Shown here piece by piece: positions 1 through 9,025 of a stretch of 64,000 bases of DNA. The notes beneath the pieces are model-generated. The model saw only the letters and a list, made by a program, of their open reading frames with translations, had not been told where the DNA came from and did no database searches. This DNA comes from Methanobrevibacter sp. (lineage in GTDB: Archaea; Methanobacteriota; Methanobacteria; Methanobacteriales; Methanobacteriaceae), in NCBI GenBank assembly GCA_017553445.1, contig JAFZMD010000037.1, forward strand, positions 1 to 64,000. Direction: 5' to 3'. The stretch's first letter is position 1; every line of letters starts with the position of its first letter. Both the position numbers and the translations under genes were made by a program.

Positions 1-1724
1 CTTGGTACAACAGTAATGAGGTTCATTTTTTCTTCACCAGTAACTGGGTTGACTAATGTTACAGGGTAAATACCTTCACCTAAATTAATACCCATTGAAA
101 TGGTACCGTTAGCATCAGTAGTACGGGTAGAGTTAACTTTATTAATTTCAACTGTGACATTGGTGTCAGCTAAAGGAGTACCGTTAATGTCAGTAAAGGT
201 AGCTTCGAATCTGTCTGGAGATTTTTCGATTTTAATTAAATTTTTACTAATAATGGTTTCAGGTGGTTCTTCAATAGTAATGTTTACAATTTCAGTAGCC
301 ATAGCATAGTTTTCATCACCAGTGTAAGTAGCAATAACAGTGTAGTTTCCTGGAGCTAATAATGGCATTTCAAATCTTGCTCCGCCTTCATAAGCAGGAA
401 CATAGTAACCAATGCCGTCAACGTCAACTAATAAGTATCCGGTTGCATCTGCTGGTGTTGCTAATACAACTAATTCTTCATTAATAACTATTTCTGCAAC
501 ATCTTCTTTCATTAAAATATTGTTTTCGATAAATACATTTTTATCTTCAGATACAAAATTGTTGGATGTGAAAGTGTAGGTGTTGTTGTCATTAAATGCG
601 AATAATGTACCTTCATATTCATTATTGGTAACCATGAATTCTCCTTTAGGAGTAATCATACCACCTTGGCTTTCAGCAGCAACGGCTACTATATTGTCGC
701 CTAAGAATCTATTTTCATAAATGTGAATAGTTTCAATATTACTTGGAGCACCGTGAGCGGTATTACCTTCTTGCACGAAAATTGCAGTTTCGTTTTCTGG
801 AGTAAAGAATTCATTGTTGTATATTTCAGAATTTCCTGCTGCTTTAATGATTCCCATAGCGAATGCTTTTGAACCAAGGAATGTATTTTCTGTGGCTGTA
901 ATGTTGGTAACTCCACCACCGTAGAAAACACCATACCATACATGGTCCATCCAATTTTTATACATTTCTACATTAGCAGCACCGGATGCAATTGAAACGG
1001 CATCGAGCCAGTCTCCTTCAAAAGTGTTATTGATAACTGAAATGCCGGTTCCTCCCATGAGGTTAATTGCTTTTGAACCAGTTTCTTGTTTTGAGAAGTC
1101 TTTTTTCACGGTACTTGAATTTGTTGCACCTTCGTCAGCGAAGAAATAGTTATTTTCGATTGTTACATTTCCGGATGGTCTTTTAATGTAAATTCCTGCG
1201 TTACCATTTCTGAATGAACAATTTGCTATAATATAGTCACTTCCACCTTCGAAATCTAATGCACGACCATTCCAGAGAACTGGTTGGTAAACTTCAAAGT
1301 TTAAGTTATATACTTGTGATCCAGCAACGCTTTCTTCATCAGCTTCGAAAAGGAATCCTTGATAACCTTTTATTGTAGCGCCGTTACCTTGTAGGATGAG
1401 AGTGTGTTCAATTTTTATAGAATCACTATTATTACCAAAGTCATATGTTCCATTTTCTGCAAAATTAAGTGTGTCTCCAGCACTTGTATTTGCAATTATT
1501 GTTTCAATAGTTGACACATTTGCATTATCTGGCACATCATAACTGGCAGTTAATACATCATTAGCATCATTACTTGCTTCGACTACAGCATCATCAACAG
1601 GGATTGATAGAACATCATCGGCTGCAACATCATCGATTGCAACATCTTCTGCTGATACTGCGGAAATAGAAACAATAGCTATTAAAACAATTAATAAAGA
1701 TAAAAATTTCTTATTCAGTGTCAT
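1..1724 (-). CDS. Adhesin-like surface protein, partial (C-terminus beyond the window)
   Basis: The minus-strand reading frame is open from the ATG at 1724 to the window edge, about 574 codons. A strong AGGAGG site lies 6 bases before the ATG. The N-terminus (MTLNKKFLSLLIVL...VSA) is a signal peptide, followed by an acidic Asp/Val-rich stretch. The middle is rich in Asn, Gly and short beta-strand patterns typical of right-handed beta-helix (NosD/pectate-lyase-like) folds. The part nearest the window edge reads as Ig-like repeat segments (for example NPVTGEEKMNLITV). Such exported repeat proteins are abundant in Methanobrevibacter and are called adhesin-like. It probably sits on the pseudomurein wall and contacts other cells or surfaces, but the ligand is unknown. 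The real protein must be longer than seen here. Confidence 0.85.
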   Translation of the reverse strand, partial: MTLNKKFLSLLIVLIAIVSISAVSAEDVAIDDVAADDVLSIPVDDAVVEASNDANDVLTASYDVPDNANVSTIETIIANTSAGDTLNFAENGTYDFGNNSDSIKIEHTLILQGNGATIKGYQGFLFEADEESVAGSQVYNLNFEVYQPVLWNGRALDFEGGSDYIIANCSFRNGNAGIYIKRPSGNVTIENNYFFADEGATNSSTVKKDFSKQETGSKAINLMGGTGISVINNTFEGDWLDAVSIASGAANVEMYKNWMDHVWYGVFYGGGVTNITATENTFLGSKAFAMGIIKAAGNSEIYNNEFFTPENETAIFVQEGNTAHGAPSNIETIHIYENRFLGDNIVAVAAESQGGMITPKGEFMVTNNEYEGTLFAFNDNNTYTFTSNNFVSEDKNVFIENNILMKEDVAEIVINEELVVLATPADATGYLLVDVDGIGYYVPAYEGGARFEMPLLAPGNYTVIATYTGDENYAMATEIVNITIEEPPETIISKNLIKIEKSPDRFEATFTDINGTPLADTNVTVEINKVNSTRTTDANGTISMGINLGEGIYPVTLVNPVTGEEKMNLITVVP

Positions 1725-2089
1725 ATTTTTCCTCCTATGAGATAAATTAAAAATTAACTAATAACCGTATAGGTTAATTGATGTTTAGTAACCTAATATA
1801 TTTATTAGTCACTATTAGATTTAATTTATTATCTATATAAATATTGTTATAAATCGATAATTTTTCAATTTTATATTTTAGTTATAATTTTAATATTTTA
1901 CATTTTATTTTATTTTTTTCTATTTTGATACATATTTGTATAATTTATTTAGATATAAATATTCGAATTTAACTAATATATAATTCGATAGGATTTTTCA
2001 CATTATTGTATTAAATTTAAGTCGAATTATTTATATAGTCATATCAAGATAATGTAATTCATATAATTAACATGATGGGAGGTGATAAT
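1725..2089. other. Divergent intergenic region with two promoters
   Basis: This gene-free, very AT-rich stretch separates two divergent surface-protein genes. For the plus-strand gene a TATA-like box TTTATATA lies at 2030-2037, about 60 bases before the proposed start. For the minus-strand adhesin gene a TATA-like run lies around 1795-1808. No small reading frame or RNA gene was recognised. Confidence 0.5.
1770..1795. promoter_or_regulatory. Inverted repeat near the adhesin gene promoter
   Basis: TAGGTTA at 1770-1776 and its exact reverse complement TAACCTA at 1789-1795 are separated by 12 bases. The pair lies 46-71 bases upstream of the adhesin start codon, close to where transcription would begin. 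It could be an operator. The arms are only 7 bases, so chance is possible in this AT-rich DNA. Confidence 0.3.
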
Positions 2090-3982
2090 CTGAATAAGAA
2101 AATGCTTATAATTTCGATTTTAATAATTTTTATTTCAATTAATATTGTTAGTGCAAGTGATAATGTTACGGAATCGCCTGGTGTGGAAGATGTTATATTA
2201 AATACTTCTGATGCAGATTTATTGGGTGAAAATTTGGTTTACAATGCAACTCTATCATCAAATAACAACACTCCTTTGGCTAATCAGACAATAACTTTTT
2301 CAGTCAATGGAATCAATTATACCAAACTCACGGATTTGAAAGGAATTGCATCTTTAAACATTAACCTTAATGATGGTATTTATCCGATTTCAACCATATT
2401 TAAGGATTCAAACAGTCAGCAACTGATAAATAACAATACAATTTATGTTTCCCATATTGATGGAACATTGATTAAGGATAATTTGTCTGGCGACGAAATA
2501 CAAAAGATTATTGACAGTGCAAATGATAATGATGCATTGATTTTTGCAGGTGATAGTTACTCTGATGTATCAATCAATGTAAATAAGCCATTGAATATCC
2601 TTAGTATTGTAAAATCCGTTTTTAATGGAAAATATAATTCTCCAATTATTGTTGTAAGTTCAGATAATGTTAACATTTCCAATTTTGTACTTTCTGGAGG
2701 GTCTGTTGGAGTTCTTTTAGATAATGTTGAAAATGTTGGAATTTCATATAATGACATTATTAATAATTATAGGGGAATCTATCTTAAAAACTCAAATAAT
2801 GTAAATATTTCTGCCAATACTTTTTTAAGTAATTATGATGGAATTTATTTCGATGAAAATGTATTGAATACCCAAATCATTTCAAATTATATTTCAAAAT
2901 CTGAAAATGATGCTATCAGTTTTGCTAAATCTGGTTCTCATACAAACGTGTTTGGAAATACTTTAGAACAAAATCAAAATGGTATTTTTATTGATATGGT
3001 TGGGGATGAAGATTTAAACATTGAATATAATACTATTCAACGTAATAAGGATAGCGGTATTTACTTCGGTGAGAATTACCGCAAATCTGATGATGCCGGA
3101 ATATTGAATATTGGAAATAATTCTATTGTTTACAATAGGGAATTCAACCTCAAGGCAAAGGAAAGTGTTTACAATAAGATAGATTTGAATACCAATTGGA
3201 TTGCTTCTGATAATCCTAGATTTAATGGGGTTTGTGAAAAAATCAAATTTAAAAAATATCACATGAATGTAAATCAGCTAGACTCCAACACATTATCTGT
3301 AAGTGTTGATGGAATAAAAACTGATTCGTTACTTAAGTATTCAACAAATGGTGGCCGCAATTGGCAATATACCACATTATCTGATGGCAAAGGTACAATA
3401 AATGTTGCAAATGCAGATGGAAATCTCATGTTTGATTATTATGAAGACAATTCAAATTATCAATACAAAATGAAGGATTATGTGCCGCCTGCTCCAGAAA
3501 CTCCTGAAGTTCCTGTAACTCCCGAGGTCCCTGTAACTCCAGATGTTCCAAGTAAAACTGATGATTCATCATCCGGTTCCGGTAAATCCGGAGGTAATGG
3601 AACAAACAGCAATACTGAAAAAATTGATGGAAACGGAACTTCCACTAATCAGAATTCCGGCTCTTCCCAAAGTCAAAATCTAGATAATGTGGCTAATTCA
3701 AATAATGCTATTGAACAAGCTTCTGCTCAAAGTGCTGAAAGCTCTTCTAGTCAGGCATCTTCTCAAGAGCCTTCCCAGACTGATTCAAGTATTAGCGATT
3801 CACAGTCCGTATCAAAACAGATATCAGATCCAACGCAATCTATTGCTAAAACTTTGAATATTGATGAGGAAACTGTTAGAATTGCGGGAATGGGATTCAT
3901 AGTATTGCTTATTATTTTAGTTATCGCTGGATATTATAGGGATGATGTAAAATACATGTTAAATAAAAGAAATGGACAATAA
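2090..3982 (+). CDS. Secreted beta-helix surface protein with C-terminal membrane anchor
   Basis: This is an exported, probably wall-associated protein of about 630 residues. After a signal peptide ending near NIVSAS comes one Ig-like segment (FSVNGINYTKLTD). A run of Asn-rich repeats then resembles a NosD-type right-handed beta-helix (NSNNVNISANTF, NTIQRNKDSGIYF). Next come a Pro-rich stretch (PETPEVPVTPEVP), a long Ser/Gln/Asn linker, and a C-terminal membrane helix (MGFIVLLIILVIAGYY) with a short basic tail. Start choice: the full GGAGGTGAT site at 2078-2086 lies inside any ATG start at 2072 or 2075, so translation more likely begins downstream, at CTG 2090 (3 bases away) or ATG 2102. The C-terminal anchor, and the membrane cassette that follows in the same direction, hint at an envelope role. 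The ligand is unknown. Confidence 0.75.
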   Translation: MNKKMLIISILIIFISINIVSASDNVTESPGVEDVILNTSDADLLGENLVYNATLSSNNNTPLANQTITFSVNGINYTKLTDLKGIASLNINLNDGIYPISTIFKDSNSQQLINNNTIYVSHIDGTLIKDNLSGDEIQKIIDSANDNDALIFAGDSYSDVSINVNKPLNILSIVKSVFNGKYNSPIIVVSSDNVNISNFVLSGGSVGVLLDNVENVGISYNDIINNYRGIYLKNSNNVNISANTFLSNYDGIYFDENVLNTQIISNYISKSENDAISFAKSGSHTNVFGNTLEQNQNGIFIDMVGDEDLNIEYNTIQRNKDSGIYFGENYRKSDDAGILNIGNNSIVYNREFNLKAKESVYNKIDLNTNWIASDNPRFNGVCEKIKFKKYHMNVNQLDSNTLSVSVDGIKTDSLLKYSTNGGRNWQYTTLSDGKGTINVANADGNLMFDYYEDNSNYQYKMKDYVPPAPETPEVPVTPEVPVTPDVPSKTDDSSSGSGKSGGNGTNSNTEKIDGNGTSTNQNSGSSQSQNLDNVANSNNAIEQASAQSAESSSSQASSQEPSQTDSSISDSQSVSKQISDPTQSIAKTLNIDEETVRIAGMGFIVLLIILVIAGYYRDDVKYMLNKRNGQ

Positions 3983-4008
3983 TGCCCATTTGCTTTTTCT
4001 TTTTTTTA
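3970..4008 (+). terminator. Hairpin plus T-run after the beta-helix gene
   Basis: AAATGG at 3970-3975 pairs with CCATTT at 3986-3991 across the stop codon. Two T-rich tracts follow, fitting an archaeal T-run terminator. Confidence 0.5.
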
Positions 4009-4076
4009 TTAGCGATATGTTTATATATTTATATTGTAATATATTAGATTACATAATAATTTAATGAGTTATTGCT

Positions 4077-4709
4077 ATGTTAGATTTAATTTTAGGGTAT
4101 TTATTGGTAATTGTAATTTTATTTTCTGTAAATATAGGCCTTTTTTTAGGTAATTTTAAATTTAACGATAAGAAAAATACTTTTATATCTGCATTGATGG
4201 GAATAATATTGCTCATTGTTATGGCTATTTCAAGTATATTGACAATTAATTTATTAGATTATTTATCCTATGTTTTCATTTTAGTTTCTATAATTATTTT
4301 CACTGTATTATATATTTATTTGAAAAGGAATAATTTGAGGTTTTCACTTTCTATTATAATATTTATATATTATATGCTTGCACTCATATTGTCTTCTCAG
4401 TTGGCGGAGCATTCGATATTCAATTATTCGCTTGTGATAGTTTCAATAATCGTGATGATTGTGGCTGTCCAGTTATCTAAATTATTAATGTATGCTAAGC
4501 GATCTTATAATGTGATTATTGGTGAGTACATGTCTTTAATGGGAATTTTAATTTTTATCCTTGGTTTGACTAATGTTTCCATTATGCAACTAAACCATGA
4601 AATGTTTTCTTCATTTTTAATATTGACTCCAACATATCAGTTAATTTATGTAATTATAGGAATTATTTTTGTTTTAATTATTGGATTTTATTTAAACGAT
4701 AAAAATTGA
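4077..4709 (+). CDS. DUF2162-like multi-pass membrane protein
   Basis: The protein has 210 residues and is almost entirely hydrophobic, with about six or seven membrane helices separated by very short loops (one basic loop holds YLKRNNLRF, another YAKRSYN). No catalytic motif is visible. The next two genes, MotA/TolQ/ExbB-like and DUF2149-like, follow at 8 bases and with an overlap or near-overlap, so the three form an operon. From family knowledge, methanogens carry a conserved trio of a DUF2162 putative transporter, an ExbB-like proton channel and a DUF2149 protein; assignment of this gene to DUF2162 rests mainly on that context. It may be the transport partner energised by the ExbB-like channel. 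The ribosome binding site is weak. Confidence 0.6.
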   Translation: MLDLILGYLLVIVILFSVNIGLFLGNFKFNDKKNTFISALMGIILLIVMAISSILTINLLDYLSYVFILVSIIIFTVLYIYLKRNNLRFSLSIIIFIYYMLALILSSQLAEHSIFNYSLVIVSIIVMIVAVQLSKLLMYAKRSYNVIIGEYMSLMGILIFILGLTNVSIMQLNHEMFSSFLILTPTYQLIYVIIGIIFVLIIGFYLNDKN

Positions 4710-4717
4710 GGTAATTT

Positions 4718-5365
4718 ATGATAATTCAAGGTACTGAAGCTTTAACTTCATTAATTCATATAATTTCTGAGAGTTTGTTAACTCCTGTTGTAATTATATT
4801 GGTGATTTTTGTTGTTTTAGTTATTTTATGTCTGGGCGGAGCCATTAATGAAAAAATTTCACGTAAACCAATCAAATCCAGTGAATTTGAAAATTTGGTT
4901 CGTGACATTTCATTTTCTGATTCACCCTCAAAAATTGAGGAATATATAAATAATAGCAGTTTATTTGATTGGCAAAAAGAAGTTCTTGTTAAAATTGCAA
5001 AAAATCATGATATCGGGGGCAATGCTAGAAAAGCATTAGCCAGTGAATTAATTTCTAGTGAGGAAACAAGATTAATAAAGCTTACGAATAAGACGGATAT
5101 TCTTGTTAAATTGGGTCCGATTTTAGGTCTTTTGGGAACTTTAATCCCATTGGGTCCGGGTCTTGCTGCATTAGGAAGTGGTGATATTACCACTCTTGCA
5201 GAATCTTTGACTATTGCATTTGATACTACAGTAACAGGTCTTGCTGTAGGAGGTTTGGCTTTTTTAATTTCCAAATTTAAAAAGCAATGGTATGAAGCAG
5301 ATTTAATTGATGTGGAAACGTTGGCTGAAGTTGAACTTGAATCTTTAAATAATCGAAGTGATTAG
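4718..5365 (+). CDS. MotA/TolQ/ExbB-family proton channel protein
   Basis: This is a 215-residue membrane protein of the family that uses the ion gradient to drive partner proteins (ExbB, TolQ, MotA). An N-terminal helix lies near residues 18-42. A cytoplasmic segment follows. The diagnostic MotA/ExbB domain is at about residues 130-190: the Gly/Pro-rich first helix (GPILGLLGTLIPLGPGL), a conserved stretch LAESLTIAFDTT, and a second helix (TGLAVGGLAFLISKF). Translation starts 8 bases after the upstream gene, with GAGG before the ATG. The downstream DUF2149-like protein has the one-helix layout of an ExbD/TolR partner. The transported substrate cannot be read from the sequence. Confidence 0.88.
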   Translation: MIIQGTEALTSLIHIISESLLTPVVIILVIFVVLVILCLGGAINEKISRKPIKSSEFENLVRDISFSDSPSKIEEYINNSSLFDWQKEVLVKIAKNHDIGGNARKALASELISSEETRLIKLTNKTDILVKLGPILGLLGTLIPLGPGLAALGSGDITTLAESLTIAFDTTVTGLAVGGLAFLISKFKKQWYEADLIDVETLAEVELESLNNRSD

Positions 5366-5366
5366 C

Positions 5367-5666
5367 GTGCTTAGGAAAAAACGTAGAATAAGCGATTCGA
5401 TAGATGATGATCCGATGTCTGGAATCAGCAATCTCTCTGATGCAATGTTGGTTTTAGCTTTAGGATTTTTAGTATTCGCAATAATGGCTTTATCTGCAAA
5501 TCCAGATTTAATTTCTGATTCTCCATCCACTAAAGATGTTTCTACATCAGATACCTTTAATGAAACATATTCTGATGCTGGCGGAATTGAAGATGGTGGC
5601 TTTAATGAAGTCGGAAAGGTTTATGAAGACCCTTCTACAGGCAAGCTTGTAATGGTGTCGGGTTAA
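5367..5666 (+). CDS. DUF2149-like single-helix protein, probable ExbD/TolR-type partner
   Basis: This small protein of about 99 residues has a basic N-terminus (LRKKRRISDSID), the motif DPMSGISNLSDAMLVLALGF leading into a membrane helix, and an acidic outer tail (GGIEDGGFNEVGKVYED). One N-terminal helix with an Asp just before it and an outer domain is the layout of ExbD and TolR, which complete the ExbB or TolQ channel. I chose GTG 5367 because AGTGAT at 5357-5362 is correctly spaced for it. GTG 5358 is the alternative and would overlap the ExbB-like gene. The gene closes the three-gene membrane operon. The family name is from memory of methanogen gene sets. Confidence 0.72.
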   Translation: MLRKKRRISDSIDDDPMSGISNLSDAMLVLALGFLVFAIMALSANPDLISDSPSTKDVSTSDTFNETYSDAGGIEDGGFNEVGKVYEDPSTGKLVMVSG

Positions 5667-5970
5667 AATATATTCATTTTTTTGTTCGTAACAAATAGAA
5701 TGATTTTTTCTAGATAATTTTGTAGGATTTTGGTAAAACATGGTGAAAAAACATCGATATGAAAATCATTCTATCATGATTTATCATTAACTTTTTATTT
5801 ATTTATTTAATAGTATTTAAATATTTCTTTTAGCCTCCAATAACAAAGCCTTTTTATTATATGGTTACCATATATAATAACATAATACTATGGATTATAT
5901 TTTGTATGATAAAATTCATGTATTATACTATAAATTAATTTATAAGGGGATAAAAAAAGAGGTTGATATT
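5667..5970. other. Intergenic region carrying the fdhC promoter
   Basis: No gene was found in these 304 bases. The stretch holds a 17-bp perfect palindrome at 5858-5874, a TATA-like box TATATAATA at 5871-5879 that overlaps it, and a second TATA-like run (CTATAAATTA) near 5929-5938. An upstream ATG at 5890 is in frame with fdhC but lacks a ribosome binding site and is not used in this annotation. Confidence 0.5.
5858..5874. promoter_or_regulatory. 17-bp perfect palindrome at the fdhC promoter
   Basis: TATATGGTTACCATATA is perfectly symmetric around T5866 and runs directly into a TATA-like box. A dimeric regulator bound here would compete with TBP/TFB for the fdhCAB promoter. The GC-containing core (ATGGT/ACCAT) stands out against the AT-rich surroundings. 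The bound protein is unknown. Confidence 0.45.
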
Positions 5971-6762
5971 ATGAGTTCATCTTTTAAAAGTCCAGTAGAT
6001 ACTGCTAAAGCAATTTCTGCAACTGCTGGAGCAAAAGACTCTGCAAATATTGTAAATGTAATATTACTCTCCTTTTTAGCAGGAGCATATATTGCATTCG
6101 GTGGTTTATTAGCTGTAATTACCAGCGCAGGTATGTTAAAAGCAGGTGCACCTGTAGGATTAGAAAAATTCGTATTCGGTGCAGTGTTCCCTGTAGGTTT
6201 GATTATTGTAGTACTCGCAGGATCTGAATTATTTACCGGAAACGTAATGTTCATGACCCTCGGTGTATTAGACGGTTCCGCATCTGTTGGCGGACTTGCA
6301 AAAAATTGGGTATTAAGTTGGTTATTCAACTTTGTCGGTGCTTTATTTGTTGCATACGTTCTCGCATACATGGGAGGTCTTTTCCCAGCAGATTCAGCAT
6401 TTTCAGCAAAAGCAACTGCTGTTGCTGCCGCAAAGGTAAAAATGCCATTTGCACAAGCATTTATTAAAGCGATTGGTTGTAACTGGTTGGTATGTCTGGC
6501 TGTATGGTTAGCTAACGCATCTGACGATATCATTGGTAAAATCTTTGGTATTTGGTTCCCAATTATGGCTTTCGTTACCATCGGATTTGAGCACAGTGTT
6601 GCAAACATGTTCTTCATACCATTAGGTATGTTCTTAGGTGCTGAAGGCGTAACCTGGTCTACAATAATTGTTAACAACTTAATTCCTGTAACTTTAGGAA
6701 ACATAGTTGGTGGAGCTGTATTTGTAGCTTGTATATATTGGTACACTTATCTTAAAGACTAA
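5971..6762 (+). CDS. fdhC: Formate transporter FdhC (FNT family)
   Basis: FdhC is a formate/nitrite transporter family channel that takes up formate for the dehydrogenase encoded just downstream. The 263 residues give about six membrane helices. Family signatures include the small-residue-rich helix ending [12 protein letters not shown], the segment [12 protein letters not shown], and the C-terminal part holding [16 protein letters not shown]. The start is ATG 5971, preceded by GAGGTTGAT; the 27 codons upstream lack any signal and do not resemble the family. The gene is the first of an fdhC-fdhA-fdhB operon, the order known in Methanothermobacter. A 10-bp hairpin separates it from fdhA and may set the ratio of transporter to enzyme. 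Confidence 0.95.
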   Translation: MSSSFKSPVDTAKAISATAGAKDSANIVNVILLSFLAGAYIAFGGLLAVITSAGMLKAGAPVGLEKFVFGAVFPVGLIIVVLAGSELFTGNVMFMTLGVLDGSASVGGLAKNWVLSWLFNFVGALFVAYVLAYMGGLFPADSAFSAKATAVAAAKVKMPFAQAFIKAIGCNWLVCLAVWLANASDDIIGKIFGIWFPIMAFVTIGFEHSVANMFFIPLGMFLGAEGVTWSTIIVNNLIPVTLGNIVGGAVFVACIYWYTYLKD

Positions 6763-6775
6763 GTGTGAAAATGAT

Positions 6776-6800
6776 TTAAGAAGCATTCATTGCTTCTTAA
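6776..6800 (+). terminator. Intercistronic hairpin between fdhC and fdhA
   Basis: TTAAGAAGCA at 6776-6785 and TGCTTCTTAA at 6791-6800 form a perfect 10-bp stem with a 5-base loop. An A-run and then a T-run follow. It lies within an operon, so it may be a partial terminator, an RNA-processing site or an mRNA stabiliser and not a full stop. Confidence 0.55.
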
Positions 6801-6843
6801 AAAAATTTTTTATTAAATTTAATAAAATTTTGGAGATTATAAA

Positions 6844-9009
6844 ATGGTTGAGATTAAATATGTCCCATCTATTTGCCCATACTGTGGTACCGGTTGTGGT
6901 ATTAATTTCGTAGTTAAAGATGGCAAAATCATTGGGGTTGAACCTTACAAAAGACACCCTGTAAATGAGGGTAAAGTATGTCCAAAAGGTAACTTTGGAT
7001 ATCAGTTCATTAACAGAGAAGACAGATTGACTACTCCGTTAATAAAAGAAAATGGCGAATTCAGAGAAGCATCTTGGGATGAAGCATTAGATTTAGTTGC
7101 TAACAAACTCAAAGAAGTATCTGATGAAGACCCAAACAAAGTTGGATTCTACGCATGTGCTCGTTCACCTAACGAAAACATTTACATTACTCAGAAATTG
7201 GCAAGGGTTGCTTGTGGTACTCAAAACGTAGACCACTGTGCACGTATTTGTCACGGACCTACTGTAGCTGGTTTAGCTAATACTTTTGGTTCCGGTGCTA
7301 TGACAAACGGTTTCGACAGTATTAAAGAAGCAGATTATATTTTCTGTATTGGATCAAACAACATGGAAGCACACCCATTGTTTGGACGTAAAATGATTCA
7401 AGCAAAACAAAACGGTGCTAAATTAGTTGTATTAGACCCAAGATTCACTCCTACTGCTAAAATCGCAGATGAATATGTACAATTTGAAACTGGTACTGAT
7501 GTAGCTTTAATGAACGCAATGATTAAAGTAATCATCGATGAAGGATTACAAGATGAAGAGTTTATTCATTACAGAACCAAAGGTTTCGAAGAAATGAAAG
7601 AAGTTGTACAAAAATACGACTTAGAAATGGCTTCTGAAATTACTGGTATTAAACCTGAAGTAATTAGAAAATTAGCTATTGATTATGCATCTGCTGACAA
7701 AGCAGCTATTGTATACTCATTAGGTATTACCGAACACTCTCACGGTGCAGATAACGTTATGTCCACTGCTAACTTAGCAATGTTAACCGGTAACATCGGT
7801 AAACAAGGTACTGGTGTAAACCCATTAAGAGGACAAAACAACGTACAAGGTGCTTGTGATATGGGTGCATTACCTTCCGATTACGTAGGTTACAGAAAAG
7901 TTAAAGACCCAGAAACTACCGCATGGTTCAATGACTACTACAGTGGATACGGTTACGAAGTTAACTTACCAACCACTCCTGGTTTAACTTTAGTAGAAAT
8001 GATGAATGCTGCTCACGCTGGTGACTTAAAAGTATTATACATCCACGGGGAAGACCCTGTATTATCTGATGCTGACGTACAACACACCAAAGAAGCACTT
8101 GAAAACTTAGAAATGTTAGTTGTACAAGAATGTTTCTTAACTGATACCGCACAATGTGCTGATGTTGTTTTACCTGCAGCAGGTTGGGGTGAACAAGAAG
8201 GTACATTCACCAGTGGTGAAAGAAGAGTACAATGTTTACACAAAGCTCAAGAACCTCCTGAAGGCGCATGGTTAGATTGGAAAATCATGGAAGAAATCGC
8301 AGTCAGAATGGGTGTTCCAAGAGAATTATTCCACTACGAATCTGCTGAAGAAATCTTTGAAGAAATCAGAGAATGTGCTCCAATCATGGCAGGTATGGAC
8401 CGTAAAAGATTAGACACTCCTGAAGCACTTCACTGGCCTTGCCCATCTGAAGACGACCCATGTCAACCATTAATGCACAAAGTAACATTCGCACACCCTG
8501 ACGGTTTAGGAGTTTTCCAAGCATTAGAACACAAAGGACCAGTTGAAACTACTGATGATGAATATCCATTATTATTAACTACTACCAGAATCTTGTTCCA
8601 CTATCACGCTGCTATGACCATAAGATGTGAAACCTTAAACAATGAGGTAAAAACTGGATTCATCGAAATCAATACTAAAGATGCTGAAGCAAGAGGAATT
8701 ATTAACGGTGAAGTAGTAAGAGCTTTCTCAAGAAGAGGAGAAATCGCAATCCCTGCTCGTGTAACTGACGACATCAGAGAAGGTATTGTAAACATTCCAA
8801 TGCACTTTGTAGAATGTGCTGCTAATGTATTAACTAACTCCGATTCTTTCGACCCTAAATCTAAAATGGTTGAATTAAAAGCTTGTGCTATTGAAGTAGA
8901 AAAACTCCCTGAAAAATTAGAAATGAAAGGGGAAGTCTACAAAGATGGTACTGACACTGAAATTAAAGCAGAAAACATGTCAACTACCACTGTAAAAGTA
9001 GGTAAATAA
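6844..9009 (+). CDS. fdhA: Formate dehydrogenase alpha subunit, cysteine type
   Basis: This is the catalytic molybdopterin subunit that oxidises formate to CO2; with FdhB it reduces F420. The protein has 721 residues. An N-terminal [4Fe-4S] motif is formed by Cys11, Cys14, Cys18 and Cys46. The metal ligand is a cysteine (Cys136 in [13 protein letters not shown]), at the position where some relatives have selenocysteine. Pterin-binding segments ([34 protein letters not shown]) and a C-terminal molybdopterin-dinucleotide domain ([14 protein letters not shown]) are present. An acidic/basic C-terminal tail of about 40 residues seems longer than usual. GGAG lies 6 bases before the ATG. The metal could be Mo or W. 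The cofactor genes mobB and moaA are encoded nearby. Confidence 0.95.
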   Translation: MVEIKYVPSICPYCGTGCGINFVVKDGKIIGVEPYKRHPVNEGKVCPKGNFGYQFINREDRLTTPLIKENGEFREASWDEALDLVANKLKEVSDEDPNKVGFYACARSPNENIYITQKLARVACGTQNVDHCARICHGPTVAGLANTFGSGAMTNGFDSIKEADYIFCIGSNNMEAHPLFGRKMIQAKQNGAKLVVLDPRFTPTAKIADEYVQFETGTDVALMNAMIKVIIDEGLQDEEFIHYRTKGFEEMKEVVQKYDLEMASEITGIKPEVIRKLAIDYASADKAAIVYSLGITEHSHGADNVMSTANLAMLTGNIGKQGTGVNPLRGQNNVQGACDMGALPSDYVGYRKVKDPETTAWFNDYYSGYGYEVNLPTTPGLTLVEMMNAAHAGDLKVLYIHGEDPVLSDADVQHTKEALENLEMLVVQECFLTDTAQCADVVLPAAGWGEQEGTFTSGERRVQCLHKAQEPPEGAWLDWKIMEEIAVRMGVPRELFHYESAEEIFEEIRECAPIMAGMDRKRLDTPEALHWPCPSEDDPCQPLMHKVTFAHPDGLGVFQALEHKGPVETTDDEYPLLLTTTRILFHYHAAMTIRCETLNNEVKTGFIEINTKDAEARGIINGEVVRAFSRRGEIAIPARVTDDIREGIVNIPMHFVECAANVLTNSDSFDPKSKMVELKACAIEVEKLPEKLEMKGEVYKDGTDTEIKAENMSTTTVKVGK

Positions 9010-9025
9010 ATGGGAGTCGATTTAA

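Noticed and set aside
100-309. Small plus-strand frame in the first adhesin gene
   Set aside because: It is opposite the long minus-strand adhesin frame and has no initiation signal.
5890-5970. N-terminal extension of FdhC
   Set aside because: No initiation signal, and it lies in the promoter region; ATG 5971 has GAGGTTGAT before it.
5940-6746. A 268-codon open frame on the minus strand opposite fdhC
   Set aside because: It mirrors the transporter gene, has no ribosome binding site, and its composition (many Pro, Ala, Asn) is the antisense of a hydrophobic protein.
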